This document shows, one piece after another, positions 41,576 to 51,716 of a stretch of 64,000 bases of DNA. The notes under the pieces are model-generated. The model was not told the origin of the DNA. It searched no databases and was given only the letters and a program-made list of their open reading frames with translations. Made by a program: the position numbers and the translations under genes. Origin of the DNA: Sulfurimonas sp. (GTDB lineage Bacteria > Campylobacterota > Campylobacteria > Campylobacterales > Sulfurimonadaceae); the NCBI RefSeq assembly GCF_028714655.1, contig NZ_JAQTLY010000002.1, forward strand, positions 124,001-188,000, given 5' to 3'. Every line of letters begins with the position of its first letter. Position 1 is the stretch's first letter.

Positions 41576-41672
41576 TTATATACCTTGTAAAATATTCTCA
41601 AATTATACTTCTTTATGGTTAAAATTTAAAAGATTAGCAATCTTAGCTATTTTAAGAGAAAATAGTAAGAAA

Positions 41673-41689
41673 TATTGCAAATTGCAATA
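41673..41689. promoter_or_regulatory. 17-base palindrome, candidate operator
   Basis: TATTGCAAATTGCAATA is a perfect inverted repeat about one central base, in the gap between the divergent recN and the small CxxxCxxC gene. No T run follows, so an operator is likelier than a terminator. A TATAAT for the rightward gene lies at about 41750. Confidence 0.45.
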
Positions 41690-41828
41690 ATTTTTCTATT
41701 CTTTAAAATTATTATGTTCTTTAGAGATGTCATTATTTATGTAGTGCTATAATTTTTTTAGAGTAAACGCCTTTTGATAAACCTTTATGCATAGTCTAAA
41801 AAAATAAGCAAAATGAGGAAATATAAAA

Positions 41829-42035
41829 ATGAAAATAAAACTTTGTAAAAAATACTCTAAAAAAAATAAACTGGTAAAGAAGATAGTTTTAAATTATCCG
41901 TCTGCAGAGGTTACAATAAAATCTTGTATCGGAATGTGTAAATACTGTAAGTCAATGCCTACTGCCATAGTTGATGGTGAAAAAATCAAAAAAAAGAGTA
42001 TTAAAAAATTTATAAAAGCATTAGACTCAAAATAG
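41829..42035 (+). CDS. Small cysteine protein, DUF1450/YuzB-like
   Basis: 68 residues, very lysine-rich. The motif CIGMCKYCKSMPTAIVDGEKI at about 38-58 (C-x3-C-x2-C) followed by a Val-Asp-Gly turn and a final helix resembles the thioredoxin-like DUF1450 proteins, which have a similar cysteine-proline-'A-x-V-D/N-G' layout. It might bind a metal or act in redox; function unproven. ATGAGGAAATATAAAA gives the ribosome binding site. Confidence 0.65.
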   Translation: MKIKLCKKYSKKNKLVKKIVLNYPSAEVTIKSCIGMCKYCKSMPTAIVDGEKIKKKSIKKFIKALDSK

Positions 42036-42039
42036 AGTC

Positions 42040-42894
42040 TTACTCTCCCCATCTTAATTTCTCTTTTAAAACATCAAAATAGTTATACTCTTCTTTATGT
42101 ATCAATTTAACTGTTTTGGTTGCCAGTTTTATATGAACGCTCTCACCGAGTTCCAGTTCATGTACATCTTGTCCGTCTATGATTATCAAAGCTCTCTCTT
42201 CGGATGTCTTCATCTCAATTGCAAATCTTCCCGGAAGGACAATAGGTCTTTGTGTCAGGGAATGTGGGCATATGGGAGTCAGGGCAAATACATTGCTCAT
42301 AGGAAAAAGAACCGGTCCGCCTGCCGAGAGGTTGTAAGCCGTAGAACCCGTAGGAGTAGAAACGATTACACCGTCTCCGTAGTAAGTATTGAATGAGCGG
42401 GAATCAATTAAAGTTTCTATATGTATCATATTTGAAACTCTAGTACGAGTGAGTACAATGTCGTTGAAGGCATACATTTTTATCTCTTTTGAGTTTTTAA
42501 TTACCGTTGCTTCAAGGACGGCTCTCTCATCGATTCTATACTCATTTTTAATGATTTTTTGAACAAAAGCATCAAGCTCATCTAAAGATAAATCTGCCAA
42601 AAAACCAAGATTGCCTGCATACACGCCGAGTATCGGGATATCATAATCAAATGATTTTCTAACTGTGGATATAAGCGTGCCGTCACCGCCAAAACTTACC
42701 AAAAAATCAGACTCTTGGCAGATTTTTTCAAAGCTCTCACCAACCATTCCAATCATTTGAGCACTTCTGTTTTCCAATAAAACTTCTATATCGTAACTTT
42801 TAAAAATTTTCTCTAATTTAGCATAACCGTCTTTTAACTCAGGGGTTGACGGTCTTAAAATTACACCGATTTTTTTAATTGTTTTACCGTTCAA
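42040..42894 (-). CDS. nadK: NAD kinase
   Basis: Makes NADP from NAD and ATP. 284 residues. The GGDGTLI motif (FLVSFGGDGTLISTV) is at about 67-73, the catalytic NE/D block reads YAFNDIVLTR, and GDGVIVSTPTGSTAYNLSAGGP is the glycine-rich NAD site. It is a single leftward gene that converges with the small cysteine-protein gene with a four-base gap. Confidence 0.95.
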   Translation of the reverse strand: MNGKTIKKIGVILRPSTPELKDGYAKLEKIFKSYDIEVLLENRSAQMIGMVGESFEKICQESDFLVSFGGDGTLISTVRKSFDYDIPILGVYAGNLGFLADLSLDELDAFVQKIIKNEYRIDERAVLEATVIKNSKEIKMYAFNDIVLTRTRVSNMIHIETLIDSRSFNTYYGDGVIVSTPTGSTAYNLSAGGPVLFPMSNVFALTPICPHSLTQRPIVLPGRFAIEMKTSEERALIIIDGQDVHELELGESVHIKLATKTVKLIHKEEYNYFDVLKEKLRWGE

Positions 42895-43031
42895 AATGAC
42901 TCTTTAAAGAAAATATTTCGTAAATTATACACTTTTGATATTAAAAATCAAAACGCCGCTTCGATTACTTAAGATTAGTTGATATACAATGACCCTATTA
43001 AATTGTTCTAACATAATCAAAGGAGTCTCTT

Positions 43032-43643
43032 ATGAAGATATTGGTTGTTTACTATTCGATGTATGGACATGTATATAAGTTGGCAGAAGCAGCAGCCCAA
43101 GGAGTGCAATCCGTAGAAAATGTTGAAGTCGTATTCCGACGGGTTCCGGAAACTCTCTCCCAAGAGGTGTTAGAAAAAATGGGCGCGCTTGAGGCTCAGA
43201 AACAACAAGCTCATGTGCCTTTTTGTACCGTAGATGAACTAGGCGAAGCCGATGCAGTTATTTTTGGAACACCGACTCGATTTGGCAATATGTGCGCTCA
43301 GATGCGTCAGTTCCTTGATGCTACGGGACAACTTTGGATGAGGGGAGCGTTGGTGGGAAAAGTCGGAAGCGTTATCGTTAGCTCAAATACCCAGCACGGC
43401 GGGCAAGAATCTACTATCCTTAGTTTCCACACTACCCTTTTACATCACGGTATGGTAATTGTCGGGTTGCCGTATACATTCCAAGGGCAGACGACTATGG
43501 ATGAAATCAGCGGTTGCTCCCCATACGGAGCATCTACTATTGCAGGTGTCAACGGGAGTCGTATCCCAAGCAAAAACGAGCTTGCGGGAGCGTATTTTCA
43601 GGGAGAACATGTTGCACGAATTGCAAAAAAACTTATGGCATAA
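43032..43643 (+). CDS. wrbA: NAD(P)H:quinone oxidoreductase, WrbA type
   Basis: Flavodoxin-like FMN protein of 203 residues. FMN phosphate loop [18 protein letters not shown] at about 7-24, second loop [18 protein letters not shown], and third loop [15 protein letters not shown] with [18 protein letters not shown]. It reduces quinones by two electrons and is linked to oxidative stress. A GGAG ribosome binding site precedes the ATG. Single gene; about 350 bases without a gene follow, described under the aspS leader. Confidence 0.94.
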   Translation: MKILVVYYSMYGHVYKLAEAAAQGVQSVENVEVVFRRVPETLSQEVLEKMGALEAQKQQAHVPFCTVDELGEADAVIFGTPTRFGNMCAQMRQFLDATGQLWMRGALVGKVGSVIVSSNTQHGGQESTILSFHTTLLHHGMVIVGLPYTFQGQTTMDEISGCSPYGASTIAGVNGSRIPSKNELAGAYFQGEHVARIAKKLMA

Positions 43644-43696
43644 ATAAAAAACACATTCTTAATGGCAAAATAATTGCCCGATAAGCCAAGTTTGGA

Positions 43697-43702
43697 TATA
43701 AT
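43697..43702 (+). promoter_or_regulatory. Probable -10 box of aspS
   Basis: TATAAT in GGATATAATCG, about 25 bases before the left arm of the leader structure. A start near 43709 would give a leader of about 290 nt containing the whole folded element. Confidence 0.6.
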
Positions 43703-43726
43703 CGCGAAAATTATTTTAGGACTCAT

Positions 43727-43996
43727 TAAGTCCTTAGCCATAAATAACCCCAACTTCAGAAGCTTAAAAAGAGGGCTAATGTGAGGCGAAACTTTGCAGT
43801 TGCACTTATTGTGCTGCAAAAAGTTTTAACGAAGCAGTAGCCCTCTTTTTAAACTTCCCTTCGGGCAATAAGAAAATAGACCCTATTGCGTCGTTAGATT
43901 TTTTTGAATTAGTATAACTAGTCCTGCGAAAATCTGCCTAGCACTAGAGCTATTTTCTTATTGCTGAAGCTGGGGTTATTTATGACTAAGGACTTA
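43727..43996 (+). promoter_or_regulatory. Structured aspS leader: three-way junction hiding the ribosome binding site
   Basis: Outer helix: 43727-43759 pairs with 43964-43996 (31 of 33 bases). Inside lie two adjoining hairpins: arms 43761-43778 with 43838-43855 (17 of 18), containing TTTGCAG/CTGCAAA, and arms 43865-43879 with 43950-43964 (15 of 15). The AAGGA ribosome binding site of aspS (43988-43992) is in the right arm of the outer helix and would be blocked by TCCTT of the left arm. The 356 bases between wrbA and aspS hold no gene. A transposon-like origin (MITE) is an alternative. Confidence 0.75.
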
Positions 43997-43999
43997 TTT

Positions 44000-45742
44000 A
44001 TGAGAACTCATTATTGTACAGATTTAAGTGAAGCAAATATAGGACAAGATGTTGTTCTAGCCGGTTGGGCAAATAGCTACCGTGATCATGGCGGGATTGT
44101 TTTTATAGATTTAAGAGATAAAAGCGGTCTGATTCAGCTTACATGCGACCCTGAAGATAGCGCATCTGCGCATAAAATAGCAAACAGCGTTCGCGATGAG
44201 TTTGTTCTTGTTGCAAAGGGCAAAGTTCGTCTTCGCGGAGAGGGTTTAACAAATCCTCGTCTAAAAACCGGTGCGATTGAAATCGTTGTGGATGAGCTAA
44301 TCATAGAAAACAAATCGGCGGCAGTTCCGTTTGTCATCGGCGATAAAAATGTCGGAGAAGAGACAAGACTTAGATACCGCTACTTGGAGTTAAGAGACCC
44401 GTCAATGTATGAGACTTTCCGTCTTCGCTCAAAAGCTGCAATTGCCGCTAGAAACATCTTAGACGAGAACGGCTTTTTAGAGGTTGAAACTCCAATTCTA
44501 ACAAAATCGACTCCAGAGGGTGCAAGAGACTATCTGGTGCCTTCTCGCGTTCACAGCGGCGAATTTTACGCTCTTCCGCAATCTCCGCAACTTTTCAAAC
44601 AACTTCTCATGGTAGGCGGATTTGACAGATATTTTCAGATAGCTAAATGTTTTCGCGATGAAGATTTAAGAGCTGACCGTCAGCCTGAGTTTACTCAAAT
44701 AGATGTTGAGATGAGCTTTTGCGATCAAGAAGATGTTATGCTTATAGCAGAAAAGCTGCTTGTTGCTATGTTTGGCGCTTGCGGGGTAGAGATTAAGCCT
44801 CCGTTTAACCGTATAGCTTATAGGGATGCGATGGAATGGTACGGTTCGGATAAGCCGGATTTAAGATATAACCTTAAAATGGTTGATGTTATCGATATTT
44901 TCTCAAGATGCGATAATGAAATATTTACAAGTATTGCAAAGCAACCGCATAAAAACCGCATAAAAGCTCTAAAAGTGCCGGGTGCAGATCTGGTTTTCTC
45001 AAAAAGAGAGATGAAAACCTTTGAAGATTTTGTACGCCAGTTCGGTGCGCAGGGGCTTGGATATTTTCAAATGAAAGAAGACGGTCTAAAAGGTCCTTTG
45101 GTTAAGTTTTTTAGCGACGAAGACATAGCGCTAATCATCGAGAGAACAGAGCTTGAAGTCGGCGATGTCGTATTCTTCGGTGCTGGAGATAAAAAGACGG
45201 TTTGGGACTATATGGGTCGTCTTAGAATTTTCATAGCAGAGCATGAGAAGATGAATCTTGTCGATAAAGATGCTTATGAGTTTGTTTGGGTTGTTGATTT
45301 TCCTATGTTTGAAGTTGAAGAGGGAAGAGTAAAAGCGCTTCACCACCCGTTTACTCAGCCAAAAGATACCGACAAAGATGATGTAGAAGAGATAGACTCT
45401 ATCGCTTATGATATCGTTTTAAACGGTACGGAGCTTGGCGGCGGAAGTATTCGTATCCACAAGGAAGAGATGCAAGAGGAGATTTTTAAACTTCTTGGAA
45501 TCACGGAAGAGGAAGCTAGAGAGAAGTTTGGTTTCTTGCTTGACGCATTGAAGTTCGGCGCACCTCCACACGGCGGTTTTGCTATCGGATTTGACAGACT
45601 TATGATGCTTATTTCTAAAAAATCAAGTATTCGTGATGTTATAGCATTCCCTAAAACGCAAAAAGCTTCTTGTATTCTTACAAAAGCGCCTAGTGAAGTG
45701 GATGCTGCCCAACTTAAAGATTTGCACATAAAACTTAGATAA
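44000..45742 (+). CDS. aspS: Aspartyl-tRNA synthetase
   Basis: 580 residues from the ATG at 44000 (MRTHYCTDL), preceded by AAGGA; a longer frame reaches into the leader and is rejected. N-terminal OB-fold anticodon domain ([23 protein letters not shown]), class II motif 2 ([20 protein letters not shown] at about 214-233), the bacterial GAD insertion (about 280-420), and motif 3 ([17 protein letters not shown]). Many Campylobacterota AspRS are non-discriminating and also charge tRNA-Asn; that cannot be settled here. The adenylate kinase start overlaps its stop by one base. Confidence 0.95.
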   Translation: MRTHYCTDLSEANIGQDVVLAGWANSYRDHGGIVFIDLRDKSGLIQLTCDPEDSASAHKIANSVRDEFVLVAKGKVRLRGEGLTNPRLKTGAIEIVVDELIIENKSAAVPFVIGDKNVGEETRLRYRYLELRDPSMYETFRLRSKAAIAARNILDENGFLEVETPILTKSTPEGARDYLVPSRVHSGEFYALPQSPQLFKQLLMVGGFDRYFQIAKCFRDEDLRADRQPEFTQIDVEMSFCDQEDVMLIAEKLLVAMFGACGVEIKPPFNRIAYRDAMEWYGSDKPDLRYNLKMVDVIDIFSRCDNEIFTSIAKQPHKNRIKALKVPGADLVFSKREMKTFEDFVRQFGAQGLGYFQMKEDGLKGPLVKFFSDEDIALIIERTELEVGDVVFFGAGDKKTVWDYMGRLRIFIAEHEKMNLVDKDAYEFVWVVDFPMFEVEEGRVKALHHPFTQPKDTDKDDVEEIDSIAYDIVLNGTELGGGSIRIHKEEMQEEIFKLLGITEEEAREKFGFLLDALKFGAPPHGGFAIGFDRLMMLISKKSSIRDVIAFPKTQKASCILTKAPSEVDAAQLKDLHIKLR

Positions 45743-46311
45743 TGAAAAAACTCTTTTTAATCATCGGAGCGCCCGGCTCCGGTAAGACTACCGATGCAGA
45801 GCTTATCGCTAAACAAAACAGCGATATAACGCACTACTCTACAGGTGATATGCTTAGAGCGGAAGTCGCGAGCGGTTCTAGTCTTGGAGTTGAGATAGAT
45901 AGCTATATATCCAAAGGACTTATTGTTCCTATTAAAATAGCCATAGAGACTATCATAAATGCCATCAAAAACGCTCCCACAGATATAATCATTATTGACG
46001 GATATCCAAGAAGTATGGAGCAGCTGAATGCTTTAGATGAATATCTAAGCAGTGACTCATCTTTAGAACTTTGCAGCGTTATAGAGGTTAAAGTAAGCCG
46101 AGAGACGGCTTGTGATAGAGTTTTGGGTCGTGCTCGCGGAGCGGATGATAAAACGGAAGTATTCAACAACCGTATGAAAGTTTATACTGAGCCTCTTGCA
46201 GACATTCAAGCATTTTACAGTGATAAAAATCTATTGCACACGATAGATGGTGAGAGAACTATAGAAGAGATAGTTTTAGAGATGGAAAATTTTATAAAGT
46301 CAAAAATATAA
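45742..46311 (+). CDS. Adenylate kinase, short (LID-reduced) type
   Basis: 189 residues, as in the usual Campylobacterota Adk. P-loop GAPGSGKTTDAELIA at 8-22, [17 protein letters not shown], and IIDGYPRSMEQLNAL; the LID is short (LGRARGADDKTEVFNNRMKVY). It directly follows aspS with a one-base overlap, so it shares the aspS leader. A second adenylate kinase gene converges on it 22 bases away. The K-to-T change after GKT (GKTT rather than GKGT) is worth noting but does not exclude activity. Confidence 0.88.
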   Translation: MKKLFLIIGAPGSGKTTDAELIAKQNSDITHYSTGDMLRAEVASGSSLGVEIDSYISKGLIVPIKIAIETIINAIKNAPTDIIIIDGYPRSMEQLNALDEYLSSDSSLELCSVIEVKVSRETACDRVLGRARGADDKTEVFNNRMKVYTEPLADIQAFYSDKNLLHTIDGERTIEEIVLEMENFIKSKI

Positions 46312-46333
46312 TTGAACCCTTTAAAAGGTTCAA

Positions 46334-46334
<1 letters not shown>
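46311..46334. terminator. Bidirectional terminator between the two adenylate kinases
   Basis: ATTGAACC pairs with GGTTCAAT around an 8-base A/T loop, between the stop codons of converging genes. Confidence 0.65.
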
Positions 46335-47035
<701 letters not shown>

Positions 47036-47101
47036 CTATAAATAAACCTCCTCTGAAGCCTAAATTTAATAAAATATATTCAATTAACTAGAGGAAGACA
47101 A

Positions 47102-48346
47102 ATGCCATTTTCTAAACTTGGTTTATCACCGCAAATCCAAAGTGCACTTAAAAAAAGCGGATTTACGACTCCGACACCCGTTCAAGAGAATGTAATCCCT
47201 CTTGTACTTAATCATAACGACATTATGGCAATGGCACAGACGGGAAGCGGTAAGAGTGCCAGTTTTATATTGCCTATTTTGGAGCTTTGGTCTAAGAGTG
47301 TTAGTGAAGGAAAGTCGAAGATAAAAGCTCTTGTTTTAACTCCGACTCGTGAACTTACTCTTCAGGTTGCAGATGCTTTTTCTACTTTTGGTGCAGATTT
47401 ACAGAGAAAACCAAAAGTGGTTAGTATAATCGGCGGAGAGGGCATAGGTGAGCAAATCTATGCTATTCAGCAAGGATGCGATATCTTAGTGGCAACATCA
47501 GGAAGATTGCTGGATGTTCTTACAAAAAAACAGACAAATCTCTCGCATTTAGAGTTTTTTGTTCTTGATGAAGCGGATAAAATGCTAAATCTTGGTTTTG
47601 CCGAGGAGTTGGAAGCTATACTTGAAGCAATTCCGCAAAAGCGTCAAAATCTTCTCTTTTCGGCGACCTACCCTCAAAAGATTTTGGATATTGCTTCAAA
47701 AATCACGCAAAATCCAATTCGAGTAACAATAGAGCAAGAAGTTCCGACTGTTGAGAGTGTTACTCAACGCGTTATAGAGGTAAATCGTGAAAATCGAGGT
47801 CCGCTTCTAAGGCATCTGCTTGAGAGTGAAAAACTAGAACAAGTGCTTGTATTTATGGCAAATAAAAGAGCTACAGACAATATAGCTGCCAAGTTTAAAA
47901 AATACAGTTACGCGGCAGAGTCATTTCATGGTGACCTCTATCAAGATGAACGAACTCATACGCTAAATGAATTTAAGGCTAAAAAAATACGCATACTTTT
48001 TGCAACAGATATAGCGGCAAGAGGACTCGATATCGACAATATTTCGTGTGTTGTAAATTTCGACCTTCCCCGCTCTCCCACCGACTATATACACCGTATC
48101 GGTCGTACCGCAAGAGCCGGTAAATCCGGAATTGCCATCTCTTTTATCTCAAATGAAGACAAAGCTCATTTTGGCATCATCGAAAAACGCTGTAAAGTGA
48201 ATTTAGTTAGAGAAGAAGTAGAGGGATTTGAACTTTTTGGAGAAGCTCCTATAAAGGCAAAAGGACAGGCGCCGGTTAAGGGTAAAGGAAAAAGTAAAAA
48301 AGACAAAGCAAGAGAAAAAGCTTTAAAAGAGGTTAACAAAGAATAG
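47102..48346 (+). CDS. DEAD-box RNA helicase, RhlE-like
   Basis: 414 residues. Q motif FTTPTPVQENVIPL, motif I AQTGSGKSASF, Ia PTRELTLQ, II DEAD (VLDEADKML), III SAT, V ATDIAARGLDI, VI HRIGRTARAGKSG. A short basic lysine-rich tail (PVKGKGKSKKDKAREKA) binds RNA. Helps RNA unwinding in ribosome assembly or decay. GAGGAAG gives the ribosome binding site. Single gene ending at a bidirectional hairpin. Confidence 0.93.
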   Translation: MPFSKLGLSPQIQSALKKSGFTTPTPVQENVIPLVLNHNDIMAMAQTGSGKSASFILPILELWSKSVSEGKSKIKALVLTPTRELTLQVADAFSTFGADLQRKPKVVSIIGGEGIGEQIYAIQQGCDILVATSGRLLDVLTKKQTNLSHLEFFVLDEADKMLNLGFAEELEAILEAIPQKRQNLLFSATYPQKILDIASKITQNPIRVTIEQEVPTVESVTQRVIEVNRENRGPLLRHLLESEKLEQVLVFMANKRATDNIAAKFKKYSYAAESFHGDLYQDERTHTLNEFKAKKIRILFATDIAARGLDIDNISCVVNFDLPRSPTDYIHRIGRTARAGKSGIAISFISNEDKAHFGIIEKRCKVNLVREEVEGFELFGEAPIKAKGQAPVKGKGKSKKDKAREKALKEVNKE

Positions 48347-48353
48347 CCTCTTC

Positions 48354-48378
48354 CATGTTAAGCAAGAGACTTAACATG
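48354..48378. terminator. Bidirectional hairpin between converging genes
   Basis: CATGTTAAG/CTTAACATG, a perfect 9-bp stem with a 7-base loop, located between the helicase and the converging acidic-protein gene. Confidence 0.6.
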
Positions 48379-48401
48379 TGAAGATTTGCAAGACTCACTT
48401 G

Positions 48402-48689
48402 CTATTTGTCTTCAAATCCGAAATCATCGTCATCGCTGCCATTTTGTGCTTCTAAAATATCATCGATTAGCTCTTTACACTCGTCTTCGTCAATGTCTCC
48501 ATTTTTTATATCATCTAAAACATCTTGCAGGTCTGCTTTGAATTCGCGAAGCTCCTCTATCTCTTCTCTTGCATCTTCGCTTGCTTCTTTGCTGTCGGCA
48601 ATCTCTTCAAAAATTTCATCTAATCTTTCGTTGATATCAGGAATAACATTTTTTGTTATCAGCTCTTCTAGTTGTTGTGCATATGACAT
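48402..48689 (-). CDS. Acidic coiled-coil hypothetical protein
   Basis: 95 residues from the ATG at 48689, which follows AAAAGGTG; the in-frame GTG upstream lies within that ribosome binding site. Almost entirely helical and very acidic, with heptads in LDEIFEEIADSKEASEDAREEIEELREF, a possible EF-like acidic stretch (NGDIDEDECKELIDD) and a DDDDFGFED tail. Cytoplasmic. I know no named family; it may be a small protein-binding or chaperone-like factor. Confidence 0.78.
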   Translation of the reverse strand: MSYAQQLEELITKNVIPDINERLDEIFEEIADSKEASEDAREEIEELREFKADLQDVLDDIKNGDIDEDECKELIDDILEAQNGSDDDDFGFEDK

Positions 48690-48787
48690 AAAAAACACCT
48701 TTTAAAATTTAGTTCTGCAATTATACTCTATATAAGAGTATTCTAACAATGTCTAAACTATAATTGATAAAAAAATAAAAGAGCAGT

Positions 48788-49519
48788 ATGAATTTTTATG
48801 CTTGTATAATCGGCAGTGAGATATTAAACGGTCGCAGAGTAGATAAACACTTTGAATTTTTAAAAAATGAGCTTCAAAAGTACGGACATGATCTTTTTGC
48901 CTCTTTCGTTATAAAAGATGACGAAAATCTGATTAAAAAAATCTACAAGTTTATAAAAGATGATGAACAAAGCGTTATGTTCTCTTTTGGCGGTATCGGT
49001 GCGACACCCGATGATTTGACAAGAGCAATCGCCGCGGAAATTTTTACTTTACAGCCGCTAGAACGGCATAAAAAATTTGAACAAGACATTATAGAGAGAT
49101 TTGGCGAAGAAGCATTTCCTCACAGAATTCATATGGCTGATTTACCGCAAAATTCCGAGCTGTTGTTTAACCCTATTAACAATATGTCGGGTTTTTCTCT
49201 GGAAAACAGATACTTTTTTACTCCGGGATTTCCGCAGATGTCCCATCCGATGGTTAGCTTTGTGATAGAAAAATTATTTAGCAAATCCGTACAAAAATAC
49301 AGGCTTACTCTTTTAGCACAAACAAGTGAAAATACGCTTATAAACCTAATGAAAGAAGTTTCATCGGATATAGAATTTTCATCTTTGCCGATACTAAATG
49401 ATGGAAAAGCTTCCGTGGAGATATCGCTGTGCGGGGTTGATAAACTATATGTAGAAAAACAGTTTGGACTTTTTACAAAATTTTTAAAAGAGTCAAATAT
49501 CGCTTATAACCTTATTTAG
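48788..49519 (+). CDS. CinA/MoeA-type molybdopterin-binding domain protein
   Basis: 243 residues, a single MoCF-binding domain with GSEILNGRRVDKHFEFLKNEL near the start and FSFGGIGATPDDLTRAIAAEI at about 64-84, as in the N-terminal half of CinA. The C-terminal amidase part of full CinA is absent. The family includes nucleotide pyrophosphatases and cofactor-binding proteins, so the activity is not certain. Single gene; it ends six bases from the converging ankyrin gene. Confidence 0.87.
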   Translation: MNFYACIIGSEILNGRRVDKHFEFLKNELQKYGHDLFASFVIKDDENLIKKIYKFIKDDEQSVMFSFGGIGATPDDLTRAIAAEIFTLQPLERHKKFEQDIIERFGEEAFPHRIHMADLPQNSELLFNPINNMSGFSLENRYFFTPGFPQMSHPMVSFVIEKLFSKSVQKYRLTLLAQTSENTLINLMKEVSSDIEFSSLPILNDGKASVEISLCGVDKLYVEKQFGLFTKFLKESNIAYNLI

Positions 49520-49524
49520 CAAGG

Positions 49525-50028
49525 TTATCTAGCGTAGTTTCTGTTTTTAGGTGTATTTTCGTCATAATTAAGAAGCAGCAAAATACTCTTTTTGTTTGTT
49601 TTTCTGGCAAAGTCTACTACGCTGATTCCTTTTGAATCAACGGCATTTTTATCCGCTCCATGTTCTATTAAAAACTTTGTCATTTCAACTCTTCCGTAAC
49701 ATACCGCTGCCATTAGAGGAGTAAATCTGCTTCTTCTTTTTGTGCTGTTTACATCAAAACCTCTTGAAATAAGATATTTAACCATCTCAAGGTTGTCATA
49801 AGTGACAGCCATATCAAAGATAGTAACACCCTCTTCGTCATAATCATAAATATCTGCACCGTTTTCAACCAATAGCATTGTTAAATCAAAATCACATTTA
49901 TATCTAAGTGATAACGCTAAAACCGACTCGCCGCTTTCGGTTGCTTCGTTGACATCAGCACCGTCTCTAATCTGTTTTTTAACACCTAAAAAGTCATTGT
50001 TCTTTAATAATTCAATCCATTTGTTCAT
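49525..50028 (-). CDS. Ankyrin-repeat protein
   Basis: 167 residues with no signal peptide and about four ankyrin repeats: DGADVNEATESGESVLALSL, NGADIYDYDEEGVTIFDMAV, RGFDVNSTKRRSRFTPLMAA and HGADKNAVDSKGISVVDFAR. It is a cytoplasmic protein-binding scaffold of unknown partner. It is divergent from dapD with a short gap. Confidence 0.88.
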   Translation of the reverse strand: MNKWIELLKNNDFLGVKKQIRDGADVNEATESGESVLALSLRYKCDFDLTMLLVENGADIYDYDEEGVTIFDMAVTYDNLEMVKYLISRGFDVNSTKRRSRFTPLMAAVCYGRVEMTKFLIEHGADKNAVDSKGISVVDFARKTNKKSILLLLNYDENTPKNRNYAR

Positions 50029-50105
50029 AACGACAGTATATACTAAAATTGCTATTAGTAATGTTTAAGTATAATATTTTTTATAAATTATTTAAGAGAG
50101 AATTC

Positions 50106-51302
50106 ATGGAAATTATTCAAACTACAGATGCTTTTAAAGCACTTATCCAAGATATAAAATCATCAACTGCGGGATATAAAGATCCTTTGGCATTTGGTAT
50201 ATGTAGAGTAGATTTAGGACAGTTAAATATCGGTAAAACTCTTCAAGCTACTTATCCGATTATTAATTGGAATGAAAATTTCGGAAGTGCTGCTATTTTT
50301 ATAAGAGCGCTTGAGGAACAAGGTATAAATGTTGATTTTACACAAAGCGAAGTTGTTTGTGACATAAACTCTGCATTTTTGAAAAACTGTCTAAAAGCAT
50401 TTACTCCTTATTCGGATGAAGCTTTCGGCGATGCTCATAAAAATATTCAAGTTGTCTCTGCACTCTACAACCAAATTATGAGCAAAGGTTCCCTAGAAGG
50501 TGAGTTTAAAGTAACATTTATTTTTGCCGATGAACCTCTAAAGAGCGTTGAAGCGGCTTATTTAAAACTCTACGCTCTTTCTCAAGCAAAAGTTGAACTA
50601 AGAAGCATCAACTTAAACGGCGCTTTCGCAGCACTGCCTAATGTTGCGTGGTCAAATGGCAAACCTATTGAGCTTGATTACCTTCGTGAATTTGAAATTG
50701 AGTTAAAACTTGCAAATGAGTACCCGCATATAGATTTTGTAGATAAATTTCCAAGATTTCTGCAACACATTATTCCGGCTGACAACACTCGTGTACTTGA
50801 TACCTCAAAAGTTAGATTCGGTGCTCAACTCGCAGCCGGAACTACGGTTATGCCGGGTGCATCATACATTAACTTCAATGCCGGAACGACAGGTCCGGTA
50901 ATGGTTGAGGGTCGCATCTCAAGCTCTGCAATCGTCGGAGCAGGCAGTGATGTCGGCGGTGGAGCTTCAATCCTCGGTGTACTTAGCGGAACAGACGGAA
51001 ATCCTATTACTATCGGTAAAAACACGCTGCTTGGTGCGAACTCTACTTGTGGAATTCCGCTTGGTGACGGATGTATCATTGATGGCGGGTTGGCAGTTTT
51101 TGCGGGAACAAAATTTCATATTAACGATGAAGAGATAAATGAAATACAAGAGGTAAATCCAAATGCAAACTTGGATAATATAATGAAAGGAAAAGAACTT
51201 GCAGGGCTAAACGGGCTTCATTTTAGACAAAACTCTCAAACAGGACAGTATGTAGTTCAAAGAAGCACGAGAGAAGTTAAACTAAACGCAGATCTTCACT
51301 AG
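50106..51302 (+). CDS. dapD: Tetrahydrodipicolinate N-succinyltransferase, long type
   Basis: 398 residues from the ATG at 50106, which follows AAGAGAG; the longer frame lacks support. Lysine and diaminopimelate pathway. An N-terminal domain of about 200 residues precedes a left-handed beta helix with hexapeptide repeats (VRFGAQLAAGTTVMPGASYI, GRISSSAIVGAGSDVGGGAS, GKNTLLGANSTCGIPLGDG). This long form is the one found in Campylobacterota, distinct from the 270-residue E. coli enzyme. Confidence 0.9.
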   Translation: MEIIQTTDAFKALIQDIKSSTAGYKDPLAFGICRVDLGQLNIGKTLQATYPIINWNENFGSAAIFIRALEEQGINVDFTQSEVVCDINSAFLKNCLKAFTPYSDEAFGDAHKNIQVVSALYNQIMSKGSLEGEFKVTFIFADEPLKSVEAAYLKLYALSQAKVELRSINLNGAFAALPNVAWSNGKPIELDYLREFEIELKLANEYPHIDFVDKFPRFLQHIIPADNTRVLDTSKVRFGAQLAAGTTVMPGASYINFNAGTTGPVMVEGRISSSAIVGAGSDVGGGASILGVLSGTDGNPITIGKNTLLGANSTCGIPLGDGCIIDGGLAVFAGTKFHINDEEINEIQEVNPNANLDNIMKGKELAGLNGLHFRQNSQTGQYVVQRSTREVKLNADLH

Positions 51303-51410
51303 TCTTTTCTAATTTGTACGAAGCTTTATTGATAAAATGGCACCTCAAAAGCTTTGTACAACTTTTAGTTTGCCGATATTATAATAATAGATATAGATTA
51401 GGAGTTTACA

Positions 51411-51716
51411 ATGAATATCTCAAACAATATCTCATCCATACAAGCTCATCAAACAATGATGAATACGAGTGCAAATAATGTTGCAAATGTCAATACGGGC
51501 GGTTTTGTACCGACTGATACGAAAATTGTCGGCAGTGAAAATTCATTAAGAGCGGAGAGTAGAAAGCAAGATGACAGCGGTTCAAAAATGAGTCAGACGG
51601 ATCTTGCTAAAGAGATGACAACCCAAATAGTTACTCAAGATGCTACTGCTTTAAATGTTACGGCTATAAAAACACAAGATGAGATGTTAGGTTCACTTTT
51701 AGATATAAAAGCTTAA
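51411..51716 (+). CDS. Small flagellar rod-like protein (FlgC/FlgG-type termini)
   Basis: 101 residues. The N-terminus has the axial-protein motif NTSANNVANVNTGGF, and the C-terminus has DLAKEMTTQIVTQDATALNVTAIKTQDEMLGSLLDIKA, like the paired helices of rod and hook proteins. The middle domain of true rod proteins is lacking, so it is a minimal axial protein. It stands apart from the other flagellar genes. GATTAGGAGTTTACA gives a strong ribosome binding site. Confidence 0.8.
   Translation: MNISNNISSIQAHQTMMNTSANNVANVNTGGFVPTDTKIVGSENSLRAESRKQDDSGSKMSQTDLAKEMTTQIVTQDATALNVTAIKTQDEMLGSLLDIKA

Noticed and set aside
43598-43819. Leftward 73-codon frame before aspS
   Set aside because: It overlaps the end of wrbA and the leader repeats; its apparent likeness to the extended aspS N-terminus is due to the inverted repeat.
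43727-43996. Integron attC-like site
   Set aside because: No integron integrase, no core GTTRRRY-type site and no cassette gene; the structure fits a leader RNA or a MITE better.
43961-43999. Longer aspS N-terminus starting at 43961
   Set aside because: These codons lie in the right arm of the leader helix and include the ribosome binding site; family members start at the later Met.
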